From Lachnospiraceae bacterium (lineage in GTDB: Bacteria; Bacillota; Clostridia; Lachnospirales; Lachnospiraceae): DNA of 6,336 nucleotides. Each line of letters opens with the position of its first letter. Within the stretch, counting starts at the first letter, position 1. The translations under genes and the position numbers were made by a program. The DNA lies in the NCBI GenBank assembly GCA_020860745.1, contig JAJBTR010000115.1, positions 1-6,336 on the forward strand, given 5' to 3'. A model generated the notes under the pieces. It ran no database searches. It saw nothing but the letters and a program-made list of their open reading frames with translations, and was not told the origin of the DNA. Positions 6,313-6,336 of the stretch are shown here, piece by piece.

Positions 6313-6336
6313 CCACTATTACACCTCTTCCAATGC
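6313..6336 (-). other. Possible end of an upstream same-strand gene
   Basis: Directly before the helicase ATG, the minus strand reads in the same frame A-L-E-E-V and then TAA (6321-6319), followed by TAG (6318-6316). This could be the 3' end of an upstream gene 6 nt from the helicase, which would make it part of a longer operon. Only 24 bases are visible, and the other two frames read on into the helicase gene before stopping, so this is a hint only. No promoter is seen here. Confidence 0.25.

Overview
The window looks like chromosomal DNA from a Clostridia-type Firmicute, probably Lachnospiraceae-like. This is inferred from AGGAG-type ribosome binding sites, a vitamin ECF S component with no ECF module beside it, and the sequence style of the Nudix protein. 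No rRNA, tRNA, transposase or CRISPR array is visible. Nothing was searched against a database.

Left part (1-2435): two divergent genes share a 252-bp AT-rich intergenic region. On the minus strand is a MocR-type regulator (GntR winged helix plus aminotransferase-like PLP domain). It is open to the window edge and probably lacks only its last few residues. On the plus strand is a 174-aa membrane S component of an ECF vitamin transporter. A PLP-binding MocR regulator divergent from an S component points to a vitamin B6 uptake unit (PdxR/PdxU2 type): the regulator would sense PLP and control import of a B6 vitamer. The intergenic region holds a plausible sigma-A promoter, a perfect palindrome over a TATAAT box, and a TGTAAA/TTTACA inverted repeat.

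Middle (2403-2768): the last codons of the S component, with its stop, are repeated twice more downstream at an exact 54-bp spacing in the same frame. The differences fall mostly at third codon positions. An intrinsic terminator follows, then about 145 bp with no supported gene.

Right part (2769-6336, all minus strand): a 993-aa protein with an N-terminal PLD-type nuclease domain, an SF2 helicase core and a DUF3427-type C-terminal region, followed downstream by a 129-aa MutT-like Nudix hydrolase. Between them is a 172-bp spacer. It contains a very strong Shine-Dalgarno site and a tiny ORF whose frame, interrupted by one TGA, runs exactly into the Nudix start codon (ATGA overlap). An in-frame stop just upstream of the helicase may be the end of a further gene outside the window. 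The helicase plus Nudix pair is the best candidate here for a poorly described system, with defence or nucleic-acid/nucleotide surveillance as the likely theme. That role is inference.
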